A DNA stretch of 64,000 nucleotides from Clostridium beijerinckii (GTDB lineage Bacteria > Bacillota > Clostridia > Clostridiales > Clostridiaceae): NCBI RefSeq assembly GCF_018223745.1, contig NZ_CP073653.1, positions 1,727,001 through 1,791,000 on the forward strand, written 5' to 3'. Position 1 is the first letter of the stretch; every line of letters begins with the position of its first letter. Positions 33,323 to 42,399 of the stretch are shown piece after piece. A program made the position numbers and the translations under genes. The notes under the pieces were generated by a model, which ran no database searches, was not told the origin of the DNA, and saw nothing but the letters and a program-made list of their open reading frames with translations.

Positions 33323-33455
33323 GAAAAAAAGAATGACTTATTTAGGGGAATAAGCCATTCTAAAATACTATTTAAAAGTATTTTTAAATTAGGGTTAATA
33401 ATAATGCTTTAACTACTTTACAAATATTATTATAATAGATTTATGTTACAGAAAT
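33323..33455 (-). ncRNA. Small-RNA-like hairpin element E6
   Basis: Minus strand: TATAAT (33429-33434), the AAAGCATTATTATTAACCCTAA block shared in part with E2, then terminator AGAATGGCTTA / TAAGTCATTCT (33330-33361, one mismatch) with TTCCCCTAAA in the loop and a TTTTTTT tail. It also faces the coat gene cluster and could serve as its terminator, though the plus strand lacks a T tract. Confidence 0.55.
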
Positions 33456-33542
33456 GTTACAGAATGATAAATTTATTATAAATAATCAATAAAAAGTTGA
33501 TTAAGAAAATTAAAATTTTAGCAATAAGGGGGAGTACAACTG

Positions 33543-34340
33543 ATGTATTCGCATGAGATTGATTATAAGATAAAAGGTGACGATATACAATATGTAGAAA
33601 TTGAACTTGATCCCACAGAAACTGTAATAGCAGAGGCTGGAGCAATGATGATGATGGATCCAAACATACAAATGGAAACCATATTTGGAGATGGATCAAA
33701 ACAAAGCGGCAGCAGTTTTATGAATAAAATTTTTTCGGCGGGAAAAAGAGTGCTAACTGGAGAAAGTTTGTTTATGACCGCATTTACAAATTCGGGAACA
33801 TTAAAAGAAAAAGTTTATTTTGCGGCACCTTATCCAGGAAAAATAATTCCTATGGACTTGAGTTTATTAGGAGGAAAACTAATATGTCAAAAAGATGCTT
33901 TTTTATGTGCTGCTAAAGGTGTATCTGTAGGAATAGATTTTAGAAAAAAGTTAAGTGTAGGCTTTTTTGGAGGTGAAGGGTTCATACTCGAAAAATTAGA
34001 AGGGGATGGCTTAGCTTTTATACATGCGTGTGGTGCAATAGTTGAAAGAAACTTATTGCCTGGAGAAACATTAAAAATAGATACTGGATGTTTAGTTGCT
34101 ATGACTAAAGATGTGCATTATGATATACAATTTATAGGTGGAATTAAGAATACACTTTTTGGCGGGGAAGGAGTATTCTTTGCAACTGTAACAGGGCCGG
34201 GAAAGATATGGGTTCAAAGCTTACCATTTAGCAGGCTTGCGGAACGTGTATTTGCAGCAGCTCCAACTTCTGGCGGAAAAAATAGAGAAGAAGGCAGCGT
34301 ACTTGGAATGCTTGGAAATATTTTAGATGGAGATAATTAG
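33543..34340 (+). CDS. AIM24/TIGR00266 family protein
   Basis: A 265-residue all-beta protein of the AIM24 family (TIGR00266). Recognisable parts are DPTETVIAEAGAMMMMDPNIQMET, FTNSGTLKEKVYFAAPYPGKIIPMDL, QKDAFLCAAKGVSVGI, and IGGIKNTLFGGEGVFFATVTGPGKIWVQSLPFSRLAER. The function of bacterial members is unknown. GGGGGAG precedes the ATG by about eight bases. It is a single gene with its own terminator. Confidence 0.88.
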   Translation: MYSHEIDYKIKGDDIQYVEIELDPTETVIAEAGAMMMMDPNIQMETIFGDGSKQSGSSFMNKIFSAGKRVLTGESLFMTAFTNSGTLKEKVYFAAPYPGKIIPMDLSLLGGKLICQKDAFLCAAKGVSVGIDFRKKLSVGFFGGEGFILEKLEGDGLAFIHACGAIVERNLLPGETLKIDTGCLVAMTKDVHYDIQFIGGIKNTLFGGEGVFFATVTGPGKIWVQSLPFSRLAERVFAAAPTSGGKNREEGSVLGMLGNILDGDN

Positions 34341-34380
34341 AAGGAAAATAGATTTATACTGATATATATATGATGGGAGT

Positions 34381-34424
34381 AACATAAGTTATTTATGATT
34401 TTACAACTTATGTTATTTTTTTAT
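34381..34424 (+). terminator. Terminator after AIM24-family gene
   Basis: AACATAAGTT / AACTTATGTT perfect 10-bp stem with a 14-base loop, followed by ATTTTTTTATT. Confidence 0.88.
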
Positions 34425-34545
34425 TAAAACAATTAGAAGTTTGTCACCGATTAGGGTTAAAAACTATATCTTTATATATTATAATTAAGAAGGGATAAAT
34501 TAGGTAAATAATAATAAGTTATATAATAAAGAAAATAAAAGGCAC

Positions 34546-34574
34546 TTTACAGTTGATAATCATTATCATATAAT
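34546..34574 (+). promoter_or_regulatory. mntH promoter with Fur-box-like operator
   Basis: TTTACA (34546-34551), 17 bases, TATAAT (34569-34574). The spacer holds the perfect palindrome GATAAT-C-ATTATC (34555-34567), which matches the core of the Fur consensus. Binding there would block polymerase directly, so iron-dependent repression is the simplest reading; another Fur-family protein could also use this site. Confidence 0.75.
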
Positions 34575-34601
34575 AAGTAGAAGAAAGGAGTGGATCTATA
34601 T

Positions 34602-35846
34602 ATGAATGAGAAAAATAAAGATTTAACTAAAAATAAATTAATCGGAAAAGATCTATTAAAATATATTGGCCCAGGAATTTTAGTTACAGTAGGTTTTATA
34701 GATCCAGGAAATTGGGTATCAAACATTGCAGCTGGATCTAATTATGGTTATAAACTACTTTGGATTGTTACTCTATCAACAATAATGCTTATAATATTAC
34801 AACATAATGCTGCTCACTTAGGAATAGTAACAGGATTATGTATTTCGGAAGCAATTAATAAACATATAAATAAATTTTTAGGACGAGTAATTACAATAAC
34901 AGCAATGTTAGCAGCAGTGAGTACTGCTATGGCAGAAGTATTAGGAGCTGCAATAGCTTTGGACATGTTATTTAATATTCCATTAAAATTAGGTGCATTA
35001 ATTTCTGCTGTAGTAATTATATTTATGCTATTTTCCAATTCATACAAGAAAATAGAAAAAGTAATAATTGGATTTGTATCAATTATAGGAATATCATTTA
35101 TATTTGAAACTTTCTTAGTGAATATAAATTGGGGAGAAGCAATACGTAGTGCAGTTGTACCTAGCATTCCAGTAAATTCCCTACCAATAATAATGAGTGT
35201 ATTGGGGGCTGTAGTTATGCCACACAATTTATTTTTACATTCAGAAGTAATCCAGAGTAGAAAATGGAATTTAAAAGATAAGTCCATATTAGAGAGACAG
35301 TTAAAGTATGAATTTATGGATACAATGTTATCAATGATAATTGGATTTATAATAAATAGTGCTATGATTTTAGTAGCAATAACATTTTATAATAATAATG
35401 TTCAGGTTACCGAACTTGAACAAGCTCAAACAATGTTAAAACCATTGCTTGGAAATTCAGCTTCGATAATATTTGCTATAGCATTGCTTTTTGCTGGATT
35501 AGCATCATCAGTTACAGCTGGTATGGCTGGAGGATCAATATTCGCTGGTTTATTTGGAGAAGAATATGATATAAACAGTAAAAGCAGTAAGATTGGAGTA
35601 TTAATAACTACACTGGTTGCCTTAGTTATTATATTTTTTATTAGCAATCCATTTGAGGGATTACTTTATTCCCAAATGCTATTAAGTATACAATTACCAA
35701 TAACAATTTTCACGCAAATATATTTAACATCATCAAAGAAAGTAATGGGAAAATATAAAAATACTACATTAGAAAAGATTGTTTTATGGAGTATTGCAGG
35801 AATAGTTACTATTTTAAATATTATGCTATTAGTAAGTTCGTTTTAA
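34602..35846 (+). CDS. mntH: NRAMP family Mn/Fe transporter
   Basis: A 414-residue, ~11-helix NRAMP protein importing Mn2+ or Fe2+ with protons. The metal-binding DPGNW in helix 1 and MPHNLFLHS in helix 6 are intact. LDMLFNIPLK and the AGLASSVTAGMAGGSIFAGL segment are typical. The ATG at 34602 follows AAAGGAG; the GTG at 34590 is inside that ribosome site. The Fur-box-like promoter suggests it acts mainly in iron (or manganese) supply under limitation. Confidence 0.92.
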   Translation: MNEKNKDLTKNKLIGKDLLKYIGPGILVTVGFIDPGNWVSNIAAGSNYGYKLLWIVTLSTIMLIILQHNAAHLGIVTGLCISEAINKHINKFLGRVITITAMLAAVSTAMAEVLGAAIALDMLFNIPLKLGALISAVVIIFMLFSNSYKKIEKVIIGFVSIIGISFIFETFLVNINWGEAIRSAVVPSIPVNSLPIIMSVLGAVVMPHNLFLHSEVIQSRKWNLKDKSILERQLKYEFMDTMLSMIIGFIINSAMILVAITFYNNNVQVTELEQAQTMLKPLLGNSASIIFAIALLFAGLASSVTAGMAGGSIFAGLFGEEYDINSKSSKIGVLITTLVALVIIFFISNPFEGLLYSQMLLSIQLPITIFTQIYLTSSKKVMGKYKNTTLEKIVLWSIAGIVTILNIMLLVSSF

Positions 35847-35873
35847 AACAATATAATAATTCATAATTATAAG

Positions 35874-35898
35874 AGGAGCAGTTGAGCTCCTTTTTTTG
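35874..35898 (+). terminator. Terminator after mntH
   Basis: AGGAGC-AGTTGA-GCTCCT stem-loop followed by TTTTTT. Confidence 0.85.
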
Positions 35899-35916
35899 GC
35901 GTGCTATATTTTTCTT

Positions 35917-35950
35917 ACATGAGTTCAAAAGGTAGATGCGTAAAAAGTCT
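35917..35950. repeat. Short dispersed motif, copy 2
   Basis: A diverged copy of 6611-6644 with identical GATGCGTAAAA core and the same order of flanking words (ACATG at left, AGTCT at right). The rest of the gap to 36201 holds no clear gene; a 25-codon frame at 36107-36184 has only a poor ribosome site. Confidence 0.4.
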
Positions 35951-36201
35951 ACATATATGAAAAGAGTGCTAAGCACAACCACAATCGCCGTAATTTATAT
36001 TAGGAGTTTACAAGAAATATAAAAATGTTACTATGAAGCAGAATAGGTAATCTGCTTTTATTAGGAAGTTTATATTTAACTTGCTTTATTAGAGGAATGA
36101 TTAATTAATGAATAATTTGGAAAATAAGTTAAAAAGTATGGTAAAATTAGAATTAAATAAATATTGTAGAAATAATAATTTCTGAAAGGAACTGATATTA
36201 A

Positions 36202-37185
36202 ATGAGAATTTTAGCATATAGTCATAGGCGTGATGAAACACAGTATTTCGAAGAATTTAGTAAAAAGTATAATGTTGAAGTTGTTTCATGTAATGAGGAA
36301 CCAAGTTTAGAAACAGCACCTCTTGCAAAAGGTTTTGATTGTATCAGTATAATTACAACAAATATAAACTCAGAATTAGTTGGAAAATTTCATGAGTTAG
36401 GTGTCAAATTTATATCGACAAGGACTATTGGATATGATCATATAGATTTGAAAAAGGCTAAGGAACTTGGGGTTCGTGTAGGGAATGTGACGTATTCACC
36501 AAATAGCGTAGCTGATTATACTATAATGTTAATATTAATGGCAGTTAGAAAAGTCAAACTTATAATGGAAAGAAGCAATGTGCAAGACTTTTCTTTAAGA
36601 GGTATTCAAGGCAAGGAATTACCTAACTTGACTATAGGTGTTGTAGGGACAGGGAAAATAGGAAGGACTGTTATCAAACATTTAAGTGGTTTTGGTTGCA
36701 AAATATTAGCACATGATATATATGAAAATGATGAAATGAAATCAAATGCTAAGTATGTAGATTTGGACAATCTATTTAAAGATAGTGATATTATAACATT
36801 GCATATGCCAGCAACAGACGATAATTATCATATAATTAATAAGAAAGCCATTAAATTAATGAAAGATGGAGTCTTTATTATTAATACTGCCCGTGGATCA
36901 TTAATTAATACAAATGATTTAATACATGGAATTGAAAGTAAAAAGATAGGAGGAGCTGCTTTAGATGTTATTGAACAGGAATCTAATATTTATTATAGTG
37001 ATCTAAAGGGAGAGACTTTAAAAAATAGAAATTTAGCTATTCTAAAGTCTTTTCCTAATGTAATAATAACACCTCATGCAGCTTTTTATACAGATCAAGC
37101 GGTAAGTGATATGATTGAAAATTCAATAAAAAGCTGCATATTATTCTCAGAAAATAAGGAAAACCCATGGGAGATAGATATATAA
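36202..37185 (+). CDS. D-2-hydroxyacid dehydrogenase (D-lactate dehydrogenase/VanH type)
   Basis: A 327-residue NAD-dependent enzyme. The Rossmann motif GVVGTGKIG (146-154) and the catalytic triad R231 (NTARGSLI), E260 (ALDVIEQE) and H292 (ITPHAAFYT) have the family spacing. NVTYSPNSVADYTIMLIL is typical of D-lactate dehydrogenases and VanH. It most likely reduces pyruvate or a related 2-keto acid to the D-hydroxy acid. AAAGGA lies about 12 bases before the ATG. There is no van cluster nearby, so a fermentative role is preferred. Confidence 0.88.
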   Translation: MRILAYSHRRDETQYFEEFSKKYNVEVVSCNEEPSLETAPLAKGFDCISIITTNINSELVGKFHELGVKFISTRTIGYDHIDLKKAKELGVRVGNVTYSPNSVADYTIMLILMAVRKVKLIMERSNVQDFSLRGIQGKELPNLTIGVVGTGKIGRTVIKHLSGFGCKILAHDIYENDEMKSNAKYVDLDNLFKDSDIITLHMPATDDNYHIINKKAIKLMKDGVFIINTARGSLINTNDLIHGIESKKIGGAALDVIEQESNIYYSDLKGETLKNRNLAILKSFPNVIITPHAAFYTDQAVSDMIENSIKSCILFSENKENPWEIDI

Positions 37186-37277
37186 TATTATAAATATAAG
37201 TTACAATACATAAATCACTCTTTCTTGCTAAAACTATTAATATTTCAGATTAATAAAATACTAAGGAGAGATGAAAT

Positions 37278-37892
37278 ATGTTTGATAAAATCCAATTACC
37301 ATATGCATTTGATGCATTAGAACCATATATAGATGCAGAAACAGTTGAAACACATTATAGTAAGCATCTTCAAAAATATGTAGATAATTTAAATTCGCTT
37401 ATAAAAGGCTATGAGCAGTATACAGAAGGTAAATCTTTAGATCAATTGTTAGCAAATGTGAATGAGTTGCCAGAAGAAATTAGGCAAGGAGTAATAGATC
37501 AAGGTGGAGGTGTATCAAATCATAATTTGTATTTTGCACTTCTTTCGCCAACTCCCAAGAAAGCTCCAGAAGGAAAATTATTAGATGAGATACATAATAC
37601 ATTTGGTGATTTATATACTCTAAAGACCGAAGTAAGTAATGCAGCTATAGGTCAATTTGGATCGGGTTATGGTTTTTTGGTTAAAGATAAAGATGGAAAA
37701 TTATCAGTGAGAAATACACTAAATCAAAATTCACCTGCTATGAATGGGGTTGTTCCAATTTTGACCATAGATGTGTGGGAACATGCTTATTATTTAAAGT
37801 ATAAAAATCTAAGAGCAGATTATGTAAAAAACATATGGAACTTAATAGATTGGAAAAAAGTAGAAGGTCTATATTTAAATTATACAATTTAA
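37278..37892 (+). CDS. sodA: Iron/manganese superoxide dismutase
   Basis: A 204-residue Fe/Mn superoxide dismutase. Metal ligands H26 (VETHYSKHL), H82 (GGVSNHNLYF), D165 and H169 (TIDVWEHAYY) are all present. It converts superoxide to hydrogen peroxide and oxygen, protecting an anaerobe during air exposure. GSGYGFLV replaces the more usual GSGWAWL, so it is an unusual branch, but the ligands are intact. AAGGAGAG precedes the ATG. The metal preference is not decidable by eye. Confidence 0.92.
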   Translation: MFDKIQLPYAFDALEPYIDAETVETHYSKHLQKYVDNLNSLIKGYEQYTEGKSLDQLLANVNELPEEIRQGVIDQGGGVSNHNLYFALLSPTPKKAPEGKLLDEIHNTFGDLYTLKTEVSNAAIGQFGSGYGFLVKDKDGKLSVRNTLNQNSPAMNGVVPILTIDVWEHAYYLKYKNLRADYVKNIWNLIDWKKVEGLYLNYTI

Positions 37893-37913
37893 ATACTTTT
37901 AACGATAAAAAAT

Positions 37914-37948
37914 AAGACTAGAGAGTTGATGTGTTTCTCTAGCCTTGT
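37914..37948 (+). terminator. Terminator after sodA
   Basis: AAGACTAGAGA pairs with TCTCTAGCCTT (one mismatch), then GTTATATTTG. The stem is fair and the T tract weak. Confidence 0.5.
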
Positions 37949-37984
37949 TATATTTGTAAGAAATGGATAAAATTTATTTGTTAC

Positions 37985-39085
37985 CTAATACAATGAATCA
38001 TTATAAAAATAAGGTTTCCAGTTGTTATAAATCTTTTCATGCCTTATACAATAAGTAATGTCTTCAAGGTTTATAGTGGAGTTTAAAAGGTTAAGCTTAC
38101 TGCTAAAGGAATCAGAGAAAGCTTTAAAAGCATCAGGAATCGACTTAGCAGATAAATTGAAAGTTTCAAGCGGTTCAAAACTGCTTTCACCGTTTCTGTT
38201 TAAAGATATAATTTCATAAGCATCATTACTTGCTTCTTCCACTAACTTATTTATATTTCTTTTTAAGTTTATATCATAATTACTTGGATAAGTTACTTCT
38301 AAGTTAATTCTATAACAAATATTTCTGGCTTTTACGCAAGGCATTTCGCTAGCAATTTCGTTATCATCCAAATAACCTATTGTCTTAGTCATAACATCTT
38401 CTTTGATATCAGGTATATCTATTGAAGCCAGAGTTTTAGTATAGACATCCTTACTTCCATTTAATGAATATTCCTTTTGATTATTTAGTAATAATGATTT
38501 ATCACTTCTGTTTAAATCTATGCAATCATTGCATTTTTCTTCTGATTCAGAATCAGATCTATAGCATATGAAAGAATCTATTCTTCTTAAATCTAATCCG
38601 AAATAGACCCAATTTCTACGGAACCATCTAAAACCAGATACTGTACGTCTGTTAACACTTAATAAGAAAGTCCAATAGTTATTTCCATTCTCTTCCCAAA
38701 TATATGTGTATTTATAAAGACAAAATCTTATAGAGTTAGAACTAACAGCTTTAGCATTTACACCACCGCTAACTCCGACTTTTTGAACTCCAGAATCATT
38801 TTTTTGGGGGACATAATTAGGTGGTGGAGATTTAGGTGCTCCAGGAGGATTGAATACACCACCGCCAGGGTAATTAAAATTTGGAGAATTATCATAATCA
38901 AAATTAGGAGGATTAAAATTAAAGTTAGGAGGATAGTTTCCTGGAGGCGGAAAACCTCCACTATTTGGTGTAAAAGGTGCACGTTTTTTATCAGCAGATT
39001 CATCTAAAATTGGTGAAAATTCAAAGCTATTAAAGTCTTCGAAGTTCATAGTATCGTCACTAATGAACTCATTATCAATTAACAT
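37985..39085 (-). CDS. Protein with Pro/Asn-rich N-terminal region, function unknown
   Basis: 366 residues, no family recognised. After an acidic start (residues 1-~35) comes a low-complexity region to about residue 100 built from Pro, Asn, Phe, Tyr and Gly (e.g. NYPPNFNFNPPNFDYDNSPN). Then follows a globular domain starting at ~115 with RFCLYKYTYIWEENGNNYWTFLLSVNRRTVSGFRW and a four-cysteine stretch near 175-195 (ICYRSDSESEEKCNDCIDL). GAGGAG precedes the ATG. There is no signal peptide. A spore-surface or exosporium-like role is possible from composition only. Confidence 0.7.
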   Translation of the reverse strand: MLIDNEFISDDTMNFEDFNSFEFSPILDESADKKRAPFTPNSGGFPPPGNYPPNFNFNPPNFDYDNSPNFNYPGGGVFNPPGAPKSPPPNYVPQKNDSGVQKVGVSGGVNAKAVSSNSIRFCLYKYTYIWEENGNNYWTFLLSVNRRTVSGFRWFRRNWVYFGLDLRRIDSFICYRSDSESEEKCNDCIDLNRSDKSLLLNNQKEYSLNGSKDVYTKTLASIDIPDIKEDVMTKTIGYLDDNEIASEMPCVKARNICYRINLEVTYPSNYDINLKRNINKLVEEASNDAYEIISLNRNGESSFEPLETFNLSAKSIPDAFKAFSDSFSSKLNLLNSTINLEDITYCIRHEKIYNNWKPYFYNDSLY

Positions 39086-39214
39086 TTATATTTTACTCCT
39101 CAGAAATTAGTTATAAATAATATATTCATCAGAGTTTCAGATTGTTATAATTTACGTTAATATAATTCTTGAACTTTTATATTCTTACATAAATTGGTTG
39201 TATTCTTAAATATA

Positions 39215-39931
39215 CTAAAATCTAATTTCAAAATCAATATAGGACGTACTAGGTAATTCTTCTTCAACAATTTCATATGCTAAGTTTATCCAACTTTCAC
39301 ATGTGTTAAGAATTATCCCATCGCTAGTTACAACATGATCCAATTTATTTAGAATAACATCTGCATTTGGAATAAGAATAACTTCTATATCGAAGTTGTA
39401 TTTATATAGAAGTTCTAATAGCCTTGATTTTAATCTTCCTGTATTAGAAACAGGAGAGTCAAGATAAAAGATAGCCTTACGTATCTTCATTTCATCTAAT
39501 CTTTTACCAATCAAATCTATTGCTGTATCCGTTTTATCAATTAACTTATATGTTCCACGAAGTCCAGCCAAATCTCGGAGAGTTCCGTCCATACATTTAA
39601 TTAGTGTTGAGTTAGACAAAGCTACTTCAAGAGTAATAATTATATTAAGACCATCAATATGTAGTGTGCTATTTTCGTATGTATCTAATATTTTACGTTT
39701 CTGCCTGCTAATAATATCTTTATAAGAAGATATGCTTCTTTTTAATGCTAGTCTTTGCCTAGCAGAAAATAAAAAATGATTTCCTACAAATTCAACACTT
39801 TTATCTATACTATACCCGTGATTTATTAAGTAATAGATATCCTTTTGAGCTTTTTTTAATAATGTTAGGTTTTCTTCATTAAATTCAATTTCGTCAGATG
39901 GAACAAAGCCTCTTTTAACTATTTGTGTCAT
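39215..39931 (-). CDS. DUF434 domain-containing protein
   Basis: 238 residues. RGFVPSDEIEFNEENLTLLKKAQKDIYYLINHGYSIDKSVEFVGNHFLFSARQRLALKRS matches the N-terminal DUF434 region. The C-terminal part contains HIDGLNIIITLEVALSNSTLIKCMDGTLRDLAGLRGTYK and several Asp residues that would suit a PIN-like or nuclease-like fold. No function is established. AGGAGG precedes the ATG. It is a single gene on the minus strand. Confidence 0.82.
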   Translation of the reverse strand: MTQIVKRGFVPSDEIEFNEENLTLLKKAQKDIYYLINHGYSIDKSVEFVGNHFLFSARQRLALKRSISSYKDIISRQKRKILDTYENSTLHIDGLNIIITLEVALSNSTLIKCMDGTLRDLAGLRGTYKLIDKTDTAIDLIGKRLDEMKIRKAIFYLDSPVSNTGRLKSRLLELLYKYNFDIEVILIPNADVILNKLDHVVTSDGIILNTCESWINLAYEIVEEELPSTSYIDFEIRF

Positions 39932-40189
39932 ATAAATATACCTCCTAAAGTAGCATCTATATCTATATAATTATTAATATCTCCATAAATATACCTTGAA
40001 TTATAACATACTTATGTAAAAATAATACAAATAAATCATATGTGATATAATGAAATAATTACTTTTATGGAGAGTATAGTAGAGAAGCAATTAAAAAATT
40101 ATAGGAATTATTATATTAGGTAAAGGCAGGAAATTATAACAATGTAACATTGTATTTATGTGATAGGAATAAAATAAATTCATTGAGAA

Positions 40190-40262
40190 TAAAAAATATA
40201 GCTACGGAAATTTTGTTGATAGGAATCACTCCTAGATCAGAAATCTGTAGCTATATTATAGT
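40190..40262 (-). terminator. Nested hairpin terminator downstream of ilvD
   Basis: AATATAGCTAC / GTAGCTATATT outer stem encloses a second hairpin TAGGA-ATCAC-TCCTA. On the minus strand it is followed by TTTTTTATTC, so it would end transcripts arriving from ilvD. Confidence 0.7.
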
Positions 40263-40377
40263 TAAATAAAGTGGATTAATATCACTATTTTGTTTATAGA
40301 TATCCAATTTAAGAATTTAACTTATTAGATGAATGTATTTACAAATTTGCTAAAACTTTAAGTTCATATCTTCACTA

Positions 40378-40429
40378 GAAATCATAAATATATTTTCATA
40401 GATTTTCGGAACAAAATATTTATGATTTC
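40378..40429. repeat. 14-bp perfect inverted repeat behind ilvD
   Basis: GAAATCATAAATAT (40378-40391) and ATATTTATGATTTC (40416-40429) can form a long AT-rich hairpin. No T tract follows on the minus strand. It sits between the 108-bp repeat and the nested terminator. Confidence 0.55.
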
Positions 40430-40454
40430 GGTAAGTTACCACATAAATTTAGTT

Positions 40455-40562
40455 TTAGATTTATACTATGAAATATATCCCAACTAGAAACTGGAACAAA
40501 AGTATGTTATTCATTTCGGCGAGTTATATTCATAAGTTCAGGTTTTAGTTGGGTTATCTATA
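40455..40562. repeat. 108-bp dispersed repeat, copy B
   Basis: Same length as 15854-15961 and about 94% identical by eye. It lies 25 bases beyond the ilvD stop. The ends CCCAACTA / TAGTTGGG pair, and one substitution (GTC to GTT) falls in the arm. Confidence 0.8.
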
Positions 40563-40587
40563 AGTATATAATTAACAATTAGTTTAA

Positions 40588-42258
40588 TTAAAATTTAGGA
40601 ATGTCTAAGATAGCACCTCTATTTCCTGACGTAACAAGAGCAGCGTATCTTGCTAGATAACCTGTAGTTATTTTTGGTTTTCTTGGTTTCCAATTTGCTT
40701 TTCTTCTTGCTAATTCTTCATCGCTAACTAAGAAGTTAATAGTGTTAGCGTTAATATCAATTTGGATCATATCTCCATCCTCAACTAATGCTATGTTACC
40801 ACCTACTGCCGCCTCTGGAGAAACGTGACCGATTGAAGCACCTCTGCTAGCGCCACTAAAACGTCCATCTGTTATAAGAGCAACGGAACTTCCAAGACCT
40901 CTTCCTGCAATTGCAGAAGTTGGATTAAGCATTTCTCTCATGCCAGGGCCTCCTTTAGGTCCTTCATATCTGATAACAACAACATCTCCAGCAACAATTT
41001 TTCCTGTATTTATGGCTTCAAGGGCATCTTCTTCGCAATCAAACACTTTAGCTGGACCTTCATGCTTTAACATTTCTGGTACAACGGCTGAACGCTTAAC
41101 GACACATGAATCAGGTGCTAGATTTCCTTTAAGAACTGCAATCCCACCAGTTTGACTATATGGATTTTCGACTGGTCTAATAACTTCAGGATTTTTATTT
41201 GCACATCCTTCAATGTTTTCACCAACAGTTTTTCCTGTACATGTTATAAGGTTAGTTTTTAATAAACCAAGCTTACTTATTTCATTCATAACAGCGTAAA
41301 TTCCACCAGCATCATTTAGATCTTCAATATAAGTGTGTCCTGCAGGAGCAAGATGACAAAGATTAGGTGTTTTTGAACTAATTTCATTAGCTATATCAAC
41401 ATTTAAATCAAAGCCAACTTCGTGTGCAATTGCAGGTAAATGTAACATACTATTGGTACTACAGCCAAGAGCCATGTCCATAGTCATAGCATTCATAAAT
41501 GCATCTTCCGTCATAATATCTCGTGGTCTTATGTTCTTTTCAAGTAATTCCATGATTTTCATGCCAGCATGCTTTGCAAGTTTTATTCTTTCCGAATAAA
41601 CTGCAGGGATTGTGCCATTCCCTTGAAGGCCCATACCAAGTACTTCAGTTAAACAGTTCATACTATTTGCAGTATACATTCCTGAACAAGAACCACAAGT
41701 AGGGCATACGTTGTTTTCATATTCATCTAATTTTTCAGCTGTAATTTTTCCAGCATTGTAAGCGCCAACAGCTTCAAACATACTTGATAAGCTTGTCTTA
41801 CATCCGTCAACTTTTCCAGCAAGCATTGGTCCGCCACTTACAAAAATTGTAGGAATATTAACTCTTGCTGCAGCCATTAGAAGGCCAGGAACATTTTTAT
41901 CACAATTAGGAACCATTACTAATGCATCAAAGGCATGAGCCATTGCCATAGCTTCAGTAGAATCTGCAATTAAATCTCTTGTAACTAATGAATATTTCAT
42001 TCCTTCATGTCCCATAGCAATACCGTCACAAACAGCAATTGCAGGAAAGACAATTGGAGTACCTCCAGCCATTGAAACTCCCATTTTTACAGCTTCAACT
42101 ATTTTGTCTAAATTCATATGACCAGGAACGATATCATTTTGTGAGCTCACGATACCTACAAGAGGCCTTTCCATTTCTTCTTTTGTTAAACCTAAGGCAC
42201 TAAGCAATGAACGTTGAGGTGCACTTTTAGATCCTTTTGTTATTACATCACTTCTCAT
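40588..42258 (-). CDS. ilvD: Dihydroxy-acid dehydratase
   Basis: A 556-residue IlvD/Edd family enzyme that dehydrates 2,3-dihydroxy acids to 2-keto acids in valine, isoleucine and leucine (and pantothenate) synthesis. Iron-sulfur and active-site motifs are all present: [30 protein letters not shown], and the C-terminal [25 protein letters not shown] precedes the ATG. It is not linked to other ilv genes. A promoter with a motif shared with the adjacent GntR gene suggests local control. Confidence 0.95.
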   Translation of the reverse strand: MRSDVITKGSKSAPQRSLLSALGLTKEEMERPLVGIVSSQNDIVPGHMNLDKIVEAVKMGVSMAGGTPIVFPAIAVCDGIAMGHEGMKYSLVTRDLIADSTEAMAMAHAFDALVMVPNCDKNVPGLLMAAARVNIPTIFVSGGPMLAGKVDGCKTSLSSMFEAVGAYNAGKITAEKLDEYENNVCPTCGSCSGMYTANSMNCLTEVLGMGLQGNGTIPAVYSERIKLAKHAGMKIMELLEKNIRPRDIMTEDAFMNAMTMDMALGCSTNSMLHLPAIAHEVGFDLNVDIANEISSKTPNLCHLAPAGHTYIEDLNDAGGIYAVMNEISKLGLLKTNLITCTGKTVGENIEGCANKNPEVIRPVENPYSQTGGIAVLKGNLAPDSCVVKRSAVVPEMLKHEGPAKVFDCEEDALEAINTGKIVAGDVVVIRYEGPKGGPGMREMLNPTSAIAGRGLGSSVALITDGRFSGASRGASIGHVSPEAAVGGNIALVEDGDMIQIDINANTINFLVSDEELARRKANWKPRKPKITTGYLARYAALVTSGNRGAILDIPKF

Positions 42259-42306
42259 AGTATATTCTCCTTACATATATTTATAATTATCGCGTTGTAT
42301 GTTTTA

Positions 42307-42335
42307 ATTATAAGTTGTATGATGTCTGTTGTCAA
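42307..42335 (-). promoter_or_regulatory. ilvD promoter with repeated GACA-CA motif
   Basis: On the minus strand a perfect TTGACA (42330-42335) and TATAAT (42307-42312) are 17 bases apart. The -35 and spacer contain GACAACAGACATCA (42320-42333), which matches 13 of 14 bases upstream of the neighbouring GntR gene (43148-43161). A direct repeat GTTGTATG (42294 and 42314) also flanks the -10. Confidence 0.75.
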
Positions 42336-42358
42336 TTGTAACATAAGATTAAAATAAA

Positions 42359-42396
42359 AAAGTGCTATTTCTATAAATATAAAGAATTAGCACTTT
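42359..42396 (-). terminator. Terminator of gntR/fadR-type gene
   Basis: AAAGTGCTA / TAGCACTTT perfect 9-bp stem. On the minus strand it is followed by TTTTATTTTAATC. It separates the regulator from ilvD. Confidence 0.8.
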
Positions 42397-42399
42397 ATC

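Noticed and set aside
42259..42335. T-box or riboswitch upstream of ilvD
   Set aside because: The promoter lies only about 50 bases before the start codon, leaving no room for a T-box or known riboswitch.
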